From: Facklamia lactis
GTDB taxonomy: Bacteria > Bacillota > Bacilli > Lactobacillales > Aerococcaceae
Assembly (NCBI RefSeq): GCF_015863205.1
Contig: NZ_JACBXQ010000001.1
Coordinates: forward strand, 124,001 to 188,000
Direction of reading: 5' to 3'
Length of the DNA stretch: 64,000 nucleotides
Part shown: one piece after another, positions 48,079 to 57,110 of the stretch
Layout of the letters: every line of letters starts with the position of its first letter
Position numbering within the stretch: the stretch's first letter is position 1
Notes under the pieces: model-generated
Databases searched by the model: none
Told to the model about the DNA's origin: nothing
The model's input: only the letters and a program-made list of their open reading frames with translations
Program-made: the position numbers and the translations under genes

Positions 48079-48351
48079 TTAATTGACTAATTTAGGTTCC
48101 ATTTCTTTTTGAATCATCTCTTTTGGTAGCATATTAACGACTATATTTGCCATTAAAGGGATAAGCAGAGCATCATCAATTAGTCCCAAAGGACCAAGGA
48201 TTTCCGGTAACATATCAGTTGGTAAAATAACATATGCAAAAGTAAAAAGAATTAATAGTCGAGCTAATAAAGGCGTTTCAGATTTAAAGATTGATTTAAA
48301 GAATAAAGGTAATTTATCACCTAAGCTTAGTTTTAATTGTTTAGTTTTCAT
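48079..48351 (-). CDS. DUF1232 (YkvA-like) small membrane protein
   Basis: 90 residues. PLLARLLILFTFAYVILPTDMLPEILGPLGLIDDALLI is the DUF1232 signature: a hydrophobic helix followed by the conserved PxDxxPxxxGxLGxxDD. Function unknown. Weak AAGGAAG ribosome site; monocistronic with a terminator. Confidence 0.85.
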   Translation of the reverse strand: MKTKQLKLSLGDKLPLFFKSIFKSETPLLARLLILFTFAYVILPTDMLPEILGPLGLIDDALLIPLMANIVVNMLPKEMIQKEMEPKLVN

Positions 48352-48474
48352 AAAAACACTTCCTTTTTAAGATATTCTAACGACTATAAGAACATTATAA
48401 CAGGTGGTATTTTATTCGCCCTCATGCTTGAGACCTATTTATGAAACCTTGTTAAGATGCAGTTTATTTAATAT

Positions 48475-49464
48475 TTAGTTGAAAATTTCATACAGTAATT
48501 TATATGAATGAATGCGAGCCTCTTGGTCAGGGATTGGCATGTAAGCCATTATTTCGTCTATGCCAAGTTGTTCAATTTCTTCGCTTAGAATGCTTTCTAC
48601 TTGTTGAGGTGTTCCTTTAATAAGAAAGCGTCGATCATACTTTTCTTTTAACATGTTATGTTGCTCCGAAGTAAAAGTAATATCTTTTGCATCTTCTAAT
48701 TTCATCAGTTGAATTGTCGGATTTTTAAGATTAGCTATTTCAGCTGGTTTTGCTAGATAATTCGCCTCTTTTTCACTTTCTGCTAAGATAATAAGATAAG
48801 AAACCATTACGCTCGGTTCTTGAAAGAATTCACTCACTGTAAAATGATCACGATAAGCTTGAAAGACTTCAGGGTCTGTCGCTACTCCAAAAAATTTAGC
48901 AAAAGAATAACCTAATCCCATTTCACCCGTTTTAATGGCTGATTGGCCTGAAGAACCCAGCATCCAAGGCTGAGCAAAGGTTCTTGTTTTTTCAGGAATT
49001 GCCTTGGTGTATTGGTAAAATGCGGGTGGCTTTTTATCTGTTAGATAGTCCAAAATAATTTGAGATTTTTCAAATAAATGATCAAAATTAATCGGGTTAC
49101 CTTGAGATAAAGCCATCATCCCATTGTGATCGGTTCCAGGGGCTCTTCCAATCCCAAGGTCAATTCGGTCAGGCGCTAAGAGGGTTAAGGTCTTAAATAC
49201 TTCTGCAATCTTCAAAGGAGAATAATTCACAATCATGGTGCCACCTGTTCCGAGTCGGATCCGATCTGTTATTGCTGCCAAATAGGCCAGTAAAATTTCA
49301 GGTGATGAGCTGGCAACAGATGACATACCATGATGTTCTGAGGCCCAATAGCGATCATAGCCTATTTCTTCTAAAGCCTGAACCATCTTGATTGTTTTTT
49401 GATAACGTTCTTGTGTTGTTTCCCCTTCACTAAGGGGTAAGAGGTCATGGATTCCTAATTTCAT
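48475..49464 (-). CDS. Luciferase-like flavin-dependent oxidoreductase
   Basis: 329 residues of the LLM class, TIM-barrel FMN monooxygenases or reductases. LGIHDLLPLSEGETTQER, GYDRYWASEHHGMSSVASSSPEILLAYLA, RIRLGTGGTMIVNYSPLKIAEVF and APDRIDLGIGRAPGTD fit the MsnO8/YceB-type group without coupling to lux genes. Substrate unknown. Behind an AAAGGAGG site and separated from the formaldehyde genes by a terminator. Confidence 0.9.
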   Translation of the reverse strand: MKLGIHDLLPLSEGETTQERYQKTIKMVQALEEIGYDRYWASEHHGMSSVASSSPEILLAYLAAITDRIRLGTGGTMIVNYSPLKIAEVFKTLTLLAPDRIDLGIGRAPGTDHNGMMALSQGNPINFDHLFEKSQIILDYLTDKKPPAFYQYTKAIPEKTRTFAQPWMLGSSGQSAIKTGEMGLGYSFAKFFGVATDPEVFQAYRDHFTVSEFFQEPSVMVSYLIILAESEKEANYLAKPAEIANLKNPTIQLMKLEDAKDITFTSEQHNMLKEKYDRRFLIKGTPQQVESILSEEIEQLGIDEIMAYMPIPDQEARIHSYKLLYEIFN

Positions 49465-49491
49465 GACAATCCTCCTTTTTCTTTTAATTGA

Positions 49492-49523
49492 AAGCTCTTC
49501 CCGTTCATAGTTGGGAAGAGCTT
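49492..49523 (-). terminator. Terminator of the formaldehyde detoxification operon
   Basis: Perfect 11-bp stem AAGCTCTTCCC / GGGAAGAGCTT with a 10-nt loop; the tail (TCAATT) is only weakly U-rich. Confidence 0.6.
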
Positions 49524-49530
49524 GTTCTTC

Positions 49531-50361
49531 TTATAAGTATTTGTGATGGAAACTTAAATGTTCTTTAATAAAAGTTTGGATCATATAGTAAGAATGATCA
49601 TAGCCTTCTTCATATTTATATTGGATAGGATGTTTTGACTGCTTGGCGGCGTGAATAAATGTTTCTTCATGAAGTTGTTCGGGATAGAAATTATCCGCCC
49701 CGCCTTGTGTAATGAGGATCGGAGTTGTAGCGGTGGATTGTTTAATTAAATAAACTGGATCCCATTCATCCCATGATTCTTCTCCAAGATAAGCAGTAAA
49801 AGCTTTGCGTCCCCACGGCACTTGGCTTGGATTAGAGATAGGAGCAAAAGCAGAGATTGATTTAAAGCGTTCGGGATTTTTTAATCCGATCATTAACGCT
49901 CCAAACCCTCCCATTGAGTGCCCCATGATGGCTTCTTGCTGGTTAAAGTTTGGCAGTAAATCAATGACTAATTTTGAAAGTTCTTCTAATATATAATCAT
50001 ACATTTGATAATGGTGTTTCCATGGTTCTTGACTTGCATTTAAGTAAAACCCAGCACCTTGTCCCAAATCCCATTCATTAGAATCAGCGATGGATTCTCC
50101 TCTTGGTGAAGTGTCAGGAATAGCGATGGCCATTTTATAGTAATTAGCATGTTCTTGGAATGCTGCCTTAGTAGAAAAATTTTGATCATTACAGGTTAAT
50201 CCTGAAAGCCACCAAGTAAGAGGAAGGGCTTCATTTTGAGGATTATCGGGCAAAAAGAGAGAAAAGGTCATGGGACATTCTAAAACTTTTGAATCATGTT
50301 GGTATCGTTTTTGAAATCCGCCATGAACTTTGACGTCTTCCAATAATTCTATCATTGGCAT
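49531..50361 (-). CDS. frmB: S-formylglutathione hydrolase
   Basis: Second step of thiol-dependent formaldehyde oxidation: releases formate from S-formylglutathione. 276 residues, alpha/beta hydrolase of the esterase D type. LTWWLSGLTCNDQNFSTKAAFQ is diagnostic; the nucleophile Ser is in IMGHSMGGFGALMIGLKNPERF, the Asp in TQGGADNFYPEQL and the His in EGYDHSYYMIQTFI. Starts 9 bp behind the dehydrogenase gene, with which it forms an operon. Confidence 0.94.
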   Translation of the reverse strand: MPMIELLEDVKVHGGFQKRYQHDSKVLECPMTFSLFLPDNPQNEALPLTWWLSGLTCNDQNFSTKAAFQEHANYYKMAIAIPDTSPRGESIADSNEWDLGQGAGFYLNASQEPWKHHYQMYDYILEELSKLVIDLLPNFNQQEAIMGHSMGGFGALMIGLKNPERFKSISAFAPISNPSQVPWGRKAFTAYLGEESWDEWDPVYLIKQSTATTPILITQGGADNFYPEQLHEETFIHAAKQSKHPIQYKYEEGYDHSYYMIQTFIKEHLSFHHKYL

Positions 50362-50370
50362 GTTGTCCTC

Positions 50371-51486
50371 CTATGCAAAAGTAATAATATCGCGTAGAGA
50401 TTTACCTTGTGTTTGCAAGTCGATCGCTGTATTAATCTCATCAATGGTCATTCTATGTGTAATGAAAGGATCTAAGTCAATTTTTCCTGCCATATGTTCT
50501 TTTATCAGTTCAGGTAAGCCAGTTTTTCCTGTTACTCCACCAAATGAGGATCCTTTCCAAGTTCTACCTGTAATAAGTTGGAAGGGACGTGTTGCAATTT
50601 TTTCTTGACCTGATGCTACTCCCATAATCACGGAAAGTCCCCAGCCTTTGTGGGTGCATTCGAGACCTGCATTCATGGTATCAGTATCGCCGACACATAC
50701 AAAGGAGTAATCAACGCCACCATTAGTCATTTCAATAATGTAATCTTGGATAGGTTGATCGATCTTTTGTGAATTGATGAAATCCGTTGCTCCAAATTCT
50801 TCCGCAATCGTTTGTTTTTCATCGAAGATGTCAATCGCTATGATTCGAGAAGCATTTAGAGTCTTTAACATTTGAATGGAAGCTAAACCGAGCGTTCCGA
50901 CTCCAAAAACTGCTGCAGTGGATCCTTCCTCAAATTGAGCATCATTTTTAACGGCACCCAGTCCGGTTGTTACACCACAGCCTAGTAGAGCAACTTTATC
51001 TTCTTCTGCCCCTTCTGGTATTTTTGCAACGGAAATATCGGCTAATACGGTATATTCAGAAAATGTAGATGTTCCCATAAAGTGATAAATGATCTCACCA
51101 TTATAAGAGAAACGACTGGTTCCATCTGGCATAAGACCTTGCCCTTGAGTTTCTGAAATGGCAGAACAGAAGTTTAAGCCTTTTTTGCAATAGTCACATT
51201 CGCCACATTCAGGCTTCCACAGAGGAACTACTTTATCCCCTACTTTGACTGATGAGACGCTTTCTCCGACTTGCACGACTGTACCAGTGGCTTCATGACC
51301 TAAAATACAGGGGAATTTTCCTGAGGGGTCATTTCCTGATAAGGTATAAACATCGGTGTGACAGACTGAGGTGAAATCGATCTTAACAAGGACTTCATGT
51401 TCTTTAGGTTCCTCAACATCAATTTCTACAATGGATAATGGTTTTCCTGCTTCAAAGGCAACTGCCGCTTTAGATTTAATGGTCAT
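50371..51486 (-). CDS. frmA: S-(hydroxymethyl)glutathione dehydrogenase / class III alcohol dehydrogenase
   Basis: First step of formaldehyde detoxification, NAD-dependent. 371 residues of the zinc alcohol dehydrogenase family. FTSVCHTDVYTLSGNDPSGKFPCILGHEATG has the catalytic zinc ligands; PECGECDYCKKGLNFCSAI holds the four structural zinc cysteines; LGCGVTTGLGAVKNDAQ and VFGVGTLGLASIQML form the NAD fold; GSSFGGVTGKTGLP is typical of class III. Operon with frmB. Confidence 0.94.
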   Translation of the reverse strand: MTIKSKAAVAFEAGKPLSIVEIDVEEPKEHEVLVKIDFTSVCHTDVYTLSGNDPSGKFPCILGHEATGTVVQVGESVSSVKVGDKVVPLWKPECGECDYCKKGLNFCSAISETQGQGLMPDGTSRFSYNGEIIYHFMGTSTFSEYTVLADISVAKIPEGAEEDKVALLGCGVTTGLGAVKNDAQFEEGSTAAVFGVGTLGLASIQMLKTLNASRIIAIDIFDEKQTIAEEFGATDFINSQKIDQPIQDYIIEMTNGGVDYSFVCVGDTDTMNAGLECTHKGWGLSVIMGVASGQEKIATRPFQLITGRTWKGSSFGGVTGKTGLPELIKEHMAGKIDLDPFITHRMTIDEINTAIDLQTQGKSLRDIITFA

Positions 51487-51621
51487 GGGTGTACTCCTTT
51501 TTATTTTCGTTGATTACTCTATAAGTATCATCTCATAATTATTCTTAGGAATTCAATTAATATGAATTTTAATGATCAAATCTGATAAATGTGGAAGTCA
51601 TATTATCGGCGGTATGAATAA

Positions 51622-51652
51622 AAGCCCTAAAGACTATTTAGTCTTCAGGGCT
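51622..51652 (-). terminator. Terminator of the DUF937 gene
   Basis: Minus strand AGCCCTGAAGACT / AGTCTTTAGGGCT with one mismatch and a 4-nt loop, followed by TTTTATT. Confidence 0.85.
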
Positions 51653-51672
51653 ATGTTTTGTTTAGGATGTGA

Positions 51673-52314
51673 TTATTTTAATAAATCTAAAATATTATCT
51701 AAAAGACCACCATTTGAATTTTGTTGTGTGTTTGAGGATTGCGCTTGATTTTGACCAAAGATAGAATCTAGAATACTTCCACCCTCATTACTTGGTGCTT
51801 TCTTTTGATAGTTACGTAAAGAAGAGTTGATTTCTTCGACTGAATTCTTAGTTTCTTTCTGGATTCCGTCTCTATCTAATTGTTTTGTATCCTTACGATC
51901 TGCTAAATATTTTAATACTAAGGGAGCAATTACAATTAAAGCACGTTTTACAGCTTCTGGCGTTAAGCCAAGCGTATCTGCAATGCGATCAATGATGTTG
52001 GTTTGCTTATCAGCAAAAACGTGGCCTAAAATTTTATCTCCATCTTGAGGATCGACATTTTGAGTTAATTGATCAAGTGAATCATATTGTTTAACATCTT
52101 CATGTTTGTTAAGAGCCTGGTCAAAGGATTCTAATCCCCTATCTGATTGATTGTTTTTGTTAATAGCAGAAAGGATCGCAGGTAATCCAACGGCAGCAAT
52201 TCTTCCGAAATCAGCCATATCTAGTCCTGCTTTATCTGCTAAATTTTTATTACTTTGTACTTGAGAACCAGATAACAATAATTCCATTAAGTTTACATTA
52301 TCAAATAATGCCAT
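51673..52314 (-). CDS. DUF937 protein
   Basis: 213 residues from ATG 52314, behind GGAGATGAG; a longer in-frame start at 52416 would lie upstream of that site. ADFGRIAAVGLPAILSAINKNNQSDRGLESFDQALNKHE and LGLTPEAVKRALIVIAPLVLKYLADRKD match DUF937, a family of unknown function. The C-terminus is Gln/Asn/Ser-rich with NEGGSILDSIFGQNQ and NGGLLDNILDLL. A 12/14 cre-like match sits at 52362-52375, upstream. Confidence 0.8.
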   Translation of the reverse strand: MALFDNVNLMELLLSGSQVQSNKNLADKAGLDMADFGRIAAVGLPAILSAINKNNQSDRGLESFDQALNKHEDVKQYDSLDQLTQNVDPQDGDKILGHVFADKQTNIIDRIADTLGLTPEAVKRALIVIAPLVLKYLADRKDTKQLDRDGIQKETKNSVEEINSSLRNYQKKAPSNEGGSILDSIFGQNQAQSSNTQQNSNGGLLDNILDLLK

Positions 52315-52401
52315 ATTCTCATCTCCTAAAGTTTGATAGGTTAAGAATACAATAATAAATTTGAAAGCGCTAGTAAAACGCATCTTCCCCATTATAAGAA
52401 G

Positions 52402-52431
52402 AAACAACCAGAACAATTGTTTCTGGTTGTT
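52402..52431 (-). terminator. Terminator of the TM2-like gene
   Basis: AAACAACCAGAA / TTCTGGTTGTTT perfect 12-bp stem with a 6-nt loop; T-rich tail on the minus strand. Confidence 0.75.
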
Positions 52432-52438
52432 TAAATCT

Positions 52439-53389
52439 TTATGAATTTTCTACGTAATAATTTGTTAACTTTTGAATACTTGAAGCAGGAAGTAAAGTAT
52501 CTAAAATCATAAGGTCATTAGAAGTAGAGAGTTGTCCATCATCGACTATTTGGTTCAGAATCAAATTCTCACATAGATTTGCGATCGATTGTAAAGCCAG
52601 TTTCATCGGACCATTAATTTCTTGCTTCTGGAAAAATTCGACGAGATAAGCATATTGACTATTACTTAAAAGCTCTTCATCAGATGCCAAATCAGAACCT
52701 ATGATATTGATCATTTCTTTGTAGTGCGTGAACATATCACTACGGGTAGTAGTGTTTTTCCATAAATCAATGTTTGGCACATTAATCGCATTGATGGCAG
52801 AGATATGTGTAGGATAAAGTTTTAGGTCTCTTACCTCTTGATCAGTTAAAGTAAGATTGCCTTTTTCAATCGTTTGATTTTCATCCATATTTTGATGTTG
52901 GGTTTCAGCTTCTTCAGTTATTTCACTTTCAAAAGGTTGAGGATCATCTGATTCTTCAAGATGGAGTGGCTTCAAATCTTTAATGCCTACTGTATTGTGT
53001 AAGAAAGTATCATCACTTGTATTATTATTTTCGATTGGTTGAAGATCTTCTAGTTTTATATTCTGGTTAGAGCCACTGAAATCAATTGTTCGATGTTGTA
53101 CTTCTTTACGTTTGGGTTTGGTAAAGTTCATAATAAAATAAACAAGTGATTGCATAGCAAACCATAGACACCAGCCAATTAAATAGATCCAAGTTTTGGT
53201 GAATCCTAGATAAAAAAAGATACCTGTGAGCAGTAGGATTAATAAAAATCGAAGATCATGTTTCACATATAAGCGATGATAGCCAAAAATGCCCGCAATT
53301 AAGCATAAAAACCCTGCAAAAATTGGACTCTTTTCTTGTTCATAAAATTCATCGGCTGGTATAAAAAATAAATTAGTGATTCTTTGCAT
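52439..53389 (-). CDS. TM2-domain-like membrane protein with acidic tail
   Basis: 316 residues. IFAGFLCLIAGIFGYHRLYVKHDLRFLLILLLTGIFFYLGF is TM2-domain-like (GxFGxHRxYxG... pattern), giving two or three membrane spans at residues 22-90. A long acidic linker (about 95-190) and a helical C-terminal domain (about 190-310) follow, all predicted cytoplasmic. No enzymatic motif recognised. Weak GGGG ribosome site. It lies 77 bp before the ABC pair in the same orientation but is probably a separate unit. Confidence 0.6.
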   Translation of the reverse strand: MQRITNLFFIPADEFYEQEKSPIFAGFLCLIAGIFGYHRLYVKHDLRFLLILLLTGIFFYLGFTKTWIYLIGWCLWFAMQSLVYFIMNFTKPKRKEVQHRTIDFSGSNQNIKLEDLQPIENNNTSDDTFLHNTVGIKDLKPLHLEESDDPQPFESEITEEAETQHQNMDENQTIEKGNLTLTDQEVRDLKLYPTHISAINAINVPNIDLWKNTTTRSDMFTHYKEMINIIGSDLASDEELLSNSQYAYLVEFFQKQEINGPMKLALQSIANLCENLILNQIVDDGQLSTSNDLMILDTLLPASSIQKLTNYYVENS

Positions 53390-53466
53390 GCTTTTACCCC
53401 ATTTAATCTGTTTTGTTTTATTATAACAATTATATACTAAAAAGATAAGTTAAGACAAATGTCATT

Positions 53467-55245
53467 TTAATTTTGTTGAAGTGACTGTAAACGGTACATA
53501 TCATAATAAGTGCCTTCTTGCTTAATGAGCTCTTGGTGTTTGCCCTGTTCGATAATTTTTCCTTTGTGTAAAACATAGATTTGATCAGCATTCTTAATCG
53601 TAGACAAACGATGGGCAATAACGATTAAAGTAGATTGTTCTCGAATTTTTTCAAGACTGTTTTGTATATATTGTTCGCTTTCTGTATCAATATTTGCGGT
53701 TGCTTCATCTAATATTAAGATGTTGGGTTGACGAATGACTGAACGTGCAATATTGAGTAATTGTTTTTGCCCTGCTGATAAAGAGTCTCCTCCTTCACTG
53801 ACTATGGTATCATAACCTCTCGGTAATTCTCGAATAAAGGAATCGGCCCCTGTGAATTTAGCCGCCTTTATAACCTCTTCGTCTGAATATTGTCCATGAA
53901 GGCGAATATTATCGTAAAAATTTCCATAGAACATAAAAGCGTCTTGTTGAACCAGCGCAATATCTTTCCTCAGACGCTCAATCTTAAAATCTTTTATTGA
54001 TACATCATCATATGAAATGGTCCCTTTTTCGTATTCATAAAAGCGCATTAGAAGATTAATAATAGTTGATTTACCTGATCCAGTATGACCTACTAAAGCA
54101 ATCATTTGCCCTTGATCAGCTCTTACTGAGATGTCTCTTATGACATTATGAATGCCATCATAGGAAAAGCTGACGTTATCAATTGCTAATTTTCCTTGTA
54201 TTTCATAATTTAATTGTTTGCTTGATTGGGTTGGAATGAGATCAGGATTAGCAAGTAAATCTCTACCTCGGGAGGCAGCCACTAAACCGTCTTGATAAAT
54301 TGACAGTGAATCGAGCATACTTCCAATAGGGTTAAAGAAAGATTTTGAATAAGAAGTAAAGGCGTAGATAATCCCAATATCCAGGTCCATTCCTTTGAGT
54401 AATTGTCGTCCAAAAATGATAATGACAAGAACTAATACAATTTGTTCAATTAGATTAACAGCAGGCATCAAACATAAGGCATTCATCTTGAACATATCAA
54501 TTCTGGCTGTTACATAATCTTGATTGACTTCATCAAATTCTTGTTTCATTCGTTCGGTTTGGTTAAATTGTTGGATAAGCCACATTCCAGTAGTTGATTC
54601 ACTCAACCTCGCATTGACTTGTCCTAATGCTGACCGCATTTTGCGATAAACAATGGTTGAAATTTTTTGATAAAAGTAAATTAAAGCAAAAATAAGGGGC
54701 AAAAAGGCCATAAATGCCCAAGAAATTTGTGAATTTAAGGAGAACATGGCAATTCCGACTGTTACAGCGTTGATAAATCCATCAAAAAAGGTCAAAAAGA
54801 CATTCCAGAATTCTTTGATGGTTTCTGTATCATTTGTAACTCGCGAGACTACTTCGCCATTAGGTGTGAGAGTGAAATAATTTAGACTGAGCCCTCCAAG
54901 CTTCTGATATATACGATTTCTAATTTGAGCTACTGTGTATTCTGAGGCCATAAAAAAATAGAAATCCTTGATATAAACGAGTATCATTCTCACGATTAAC
55001 AATCCAAGATAGGTCAAAGCTACTTGTAAGGTAACTTTATATGTGGCTGAATTTGTGACGAGTAGGTTGTCAAGATAGCGCTGGATAATGATGGGTAGAT
55101 AAGCAGCAATACTAGAGGCTGCCAACATGGCTAAAATTGAAATAGTAAAACGCCACCACTGTTTCTTGGCGAATGAGAATAAGTAAGCTAGAAGACTAAA
55201 TTGTTCTAGGAAAGAAAAGGAGGTTTGTTTATGGATTTTATTCAT
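53467..55245 (-). CDS. Heterodimeric ABC exporter subunit with catalytic Walker B
   Basis: 592 residues: six-span membrane domain (about residues 15-310) and nucleotide-binding domain. Walker A is VGHTGSGKSTIINLLMRF; Walker B is NILILDEATANID with the catalytic Glu; the H-loop is IVIAHRLS; but the signature is DSLSAGQKQ, weaker than LSGGQ. Its neighbour has the opposite arrangement, so together they form one active and one degenerate ATP site, as in BmrCD and LmrCD. Likely a drug or lipid exporter. It overlaps the upstream subunit gene by 8 bp. Confidence 0.92.
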   Translation of the reverse strand: MNKIHKQTSFSFLEQFSLLAYLFSFAKKQWWRFTISILAMLAASSIAAYLPIIIQRYLDNLLVTNSATYKVTLQVALTYLGLLIVRMILVYIKDFYFFMASEYTVAQIRNRIYQKLGGLSLNYFTLTPNGEVVSRVTNDTETIKEFWNVFLTFFDGFINAVTVGIAMFSLNSQISWAFMAFLPLIFALIYFYQKISTIVYRKMRSALGQVNARLSESTTGMWLIQQFNQTERMKQEFDEVNQDYVTARIDMFKMNALCLMPAVNLIEQIVLVLVIIIFGRQLLKGMDLDIGIIYAFTSYSKSFFNPIGSMLDSLSIYQDGLVAASRGRDLLANPDLIPTQSSKQLNYEIQGKLAIDNVSFSYDGIHNVIRDISVRADQGQMIALVGHTGSGKSTIINLLMRFYEYEKGTISYDDVSIKDFKIERLRKDIALVQQDAFMFYGNFYDNIRLHGQYSDEEVIKAAKFTGADSFIRELPRGYDTIVSEGGDSLSAGQKQLLNIARSVIRQPNILILDEATANIDTESEQYIQNSLEKIREQSTLIVIAHRLSTIKNADQIYVLHKGKIIEQGKHQELIKQEGTYYDMYRLQSLQQN

Positions 55246-57001
55246 GCGACTCCCCTCCTCCTGCTAATTTTTCTTCTAGTTGTTGTTGCGTGTACATATT
55301 TGCATACCAACCGTTTATTGCCATGAGTTCATTATGGTTTCCTCTTTCGATGATGCGACCCTGATCTAAGACAATTATTTCTTGGGCTTCCATGACAGAT
55401 GAAACACGATGAGTTGCAATAATGGTTATCCCCTTTTGGCGTTTTTCTTTTAAGTTAGATAAGATAATTTGCTCTGTTCGCGCATCTACTGCAGAAAGTG
55501 CATCATCCATTAATAGGATGTCAGGTTCAAGTGCAAGTGTTCTAGCGATTGAAATTCGTTGTTTTTGGCCTCCTGATAAGCTCACTCCTCTTTCACCCAC
55601 GTAAGTGCCATATCCATCTGGTAAATCGAGGATATCTTGATGAATGTGTGCTAATCGAGTATATTCTTCTAATTTCTCTTGCGTCATTTTAGGTTGTCCA
55701 AAACGAACATTATCTTTAATTGTCGATGAAAACAACAAATTATTTTGAGCAATATAACCGACATGCTCATGAAGATAATCTAGGTCGATAGTTTCCAGTG
55801 GAACGTTATCATAGAGAATTTGACCTTGGTTAACATCAAAGTGACGAACTAATAAGTTGAGGAGGGTTGATTTACCAGAGCCCGTTTTACCCACAATTCC
55901 TAGTGTCTCTCCTGATTTAATATGCAATTGAATATTATTTAAGGCGGTAGTTGTAGAAGTAGGATATCTAAATTCTTTAATATCAATTCCTATATCATGG
56001 AATGGAAGCGAGGAGATTCCGTTAGAGGGGCTAGTGATCATTGCTTTAGTTGATAACAATTCTGTTACTCGATCATAAGAAGCGTTACCTCTTTCCATTG
56101 TATTAACAAGTCGCCCTACTGCAAGCAACGGCCAGGTCATATTGCCAAGATAAGAAAAATAGGCAATTAACTCCCCTAGACTGATACGGTTTTGGGCTAC
56201 AAAGTAAGAACCAAAAAATATAGTAAGAACATAAGAAAGTCCTGTTATCCAATCGATAATAGGCGTATAAGCAGAGTTCATAAGATGAACTTTTCGATTT
56301 TTAGTAATGACATTTTCTGTTGTGGTAATAAAATCTTGATAATTGTCTTTTTCTTCTCCAAATGCTTTAATAACTTTCATCCCAGCAATACTCTCTTGGA
56401 CATGATCATTCATTTGAGAGAAGGACTCGAGGGATTCGCGGAAAAATATATTGATCCATTTGCCTAAATAGCGAGCCACGATGATTAAGAGAGGAAAAGG
56501 CAAAATAGTAGTAATCGTTAATTTCCAATCAATTAATACGATCATGGAAAATAAAGTTACAACCGTAATAGAAAGTGCATCAGTCAAAGTTAAAATTCCG
56601 CCACCAGCAACAAAACGCAAGGCGGCTAAATCATTTGTAGCATGTGCCATTAAATCGCCAGTTCGATATTGATTATAAAAATTTTGGTCCATCTGGGTAA
56701 AGTGGTGATAAAGTCGATTACGCATAATGGATTCTAAAATTGTAGAATTAGTAAAGAGATGACTACGCCACATATAGCGAAGAGCATACATTAGAAGTCC
56801 AATAGCTAATAACCCTATACTATGGATCCATAAACTTTTTCCTGTTAAGGTCCCCTTACTCATTTGATCGACAACAGAACCAATCATTAGTGGAATGATA
56901 GCAGATAAGATTGCACACGCTGTCAAGCCACCGATTGCAAAAGCGTAGGATTTCCATCGTAATTTGAAAAACCATGCTAATTTTTTAAATATAGCAAACA
57001 T
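55238..57001 (-). CDS. Heterodimeric ABC exporter subunit with degenerate Walker B
   Basis: 587 residues. Six spans, then Walker A IVGKTGSGKSTLLNLLVRHF, canonical signature VSLSGGQKQRISIART and Walker B DILLMDDALSAVD, where Asp replaces the catalytic Glu. The H-loop is IIATHRVSS. It complements the downstream subunit, which has the catalytic Glu but a weak signature. First gene of a two-gene operon; the substrate cannot be assigned. C-terminus KLAGGGESHE. Confidence 0.92.
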   Translation of the reverse strand: MFAIFKKLAWFFKLRWKSYAFAIGGLTACAILSAIIPLMIGSVVDQMSKGTLTGKSLWIHSIGLLAIGLLMYALRYMWRSHLFTNSTILESIMRNRLYHHFTQMDQNFYNQYRTGDLMAHATNDLAALRFVAGGGILTLTDALSITVVTLFSMIVLIDWKLTITTILPFPLLIIVARYLGKWINIFFRESLESFSQMNDHVQESIAGMKVIKAFGEEKDNYQDFITTTENVITKNRKVHLMNSAYTPIIDWITGLSYVLTIFFGSYFVAQNRISLGELIAYFSYLGNMTWPLLAVGRLVNTMERGNASYDRVTELLSTKAMITSPSNGISSLPFHDIGIDIKEFRYPTSTTTALNNIQLHIKSGETLGIVGKTGSGKSTLLNLLVRHFDVNQGQILYDNVPLETIDLDYLHEHVGYIAQNNLLFSSTIKDNVRFGQPKMTQEKLEEYTRLAHIHQDILDLPDGYGTYVGERGVSLSGGQKQRISIARTLALEPDILLMDDALSAVDARTEQIILSNLKEKRQKGITIIATHRVSSVMEAQEIIVLDQGRIIERGNHNELMAINGWYANMYTQQQLEEKLAGGGESHE

Positions 57002-57110
57002 TTTTAAGCTCCTTTAATATATTCCAATCATGATTGTAATATATTTGAGTCATAATTGCATGCAAGATTATCTTTTGTTTGAGGGTCTAGCTTATGATTT
57101 ATAAAAAATA

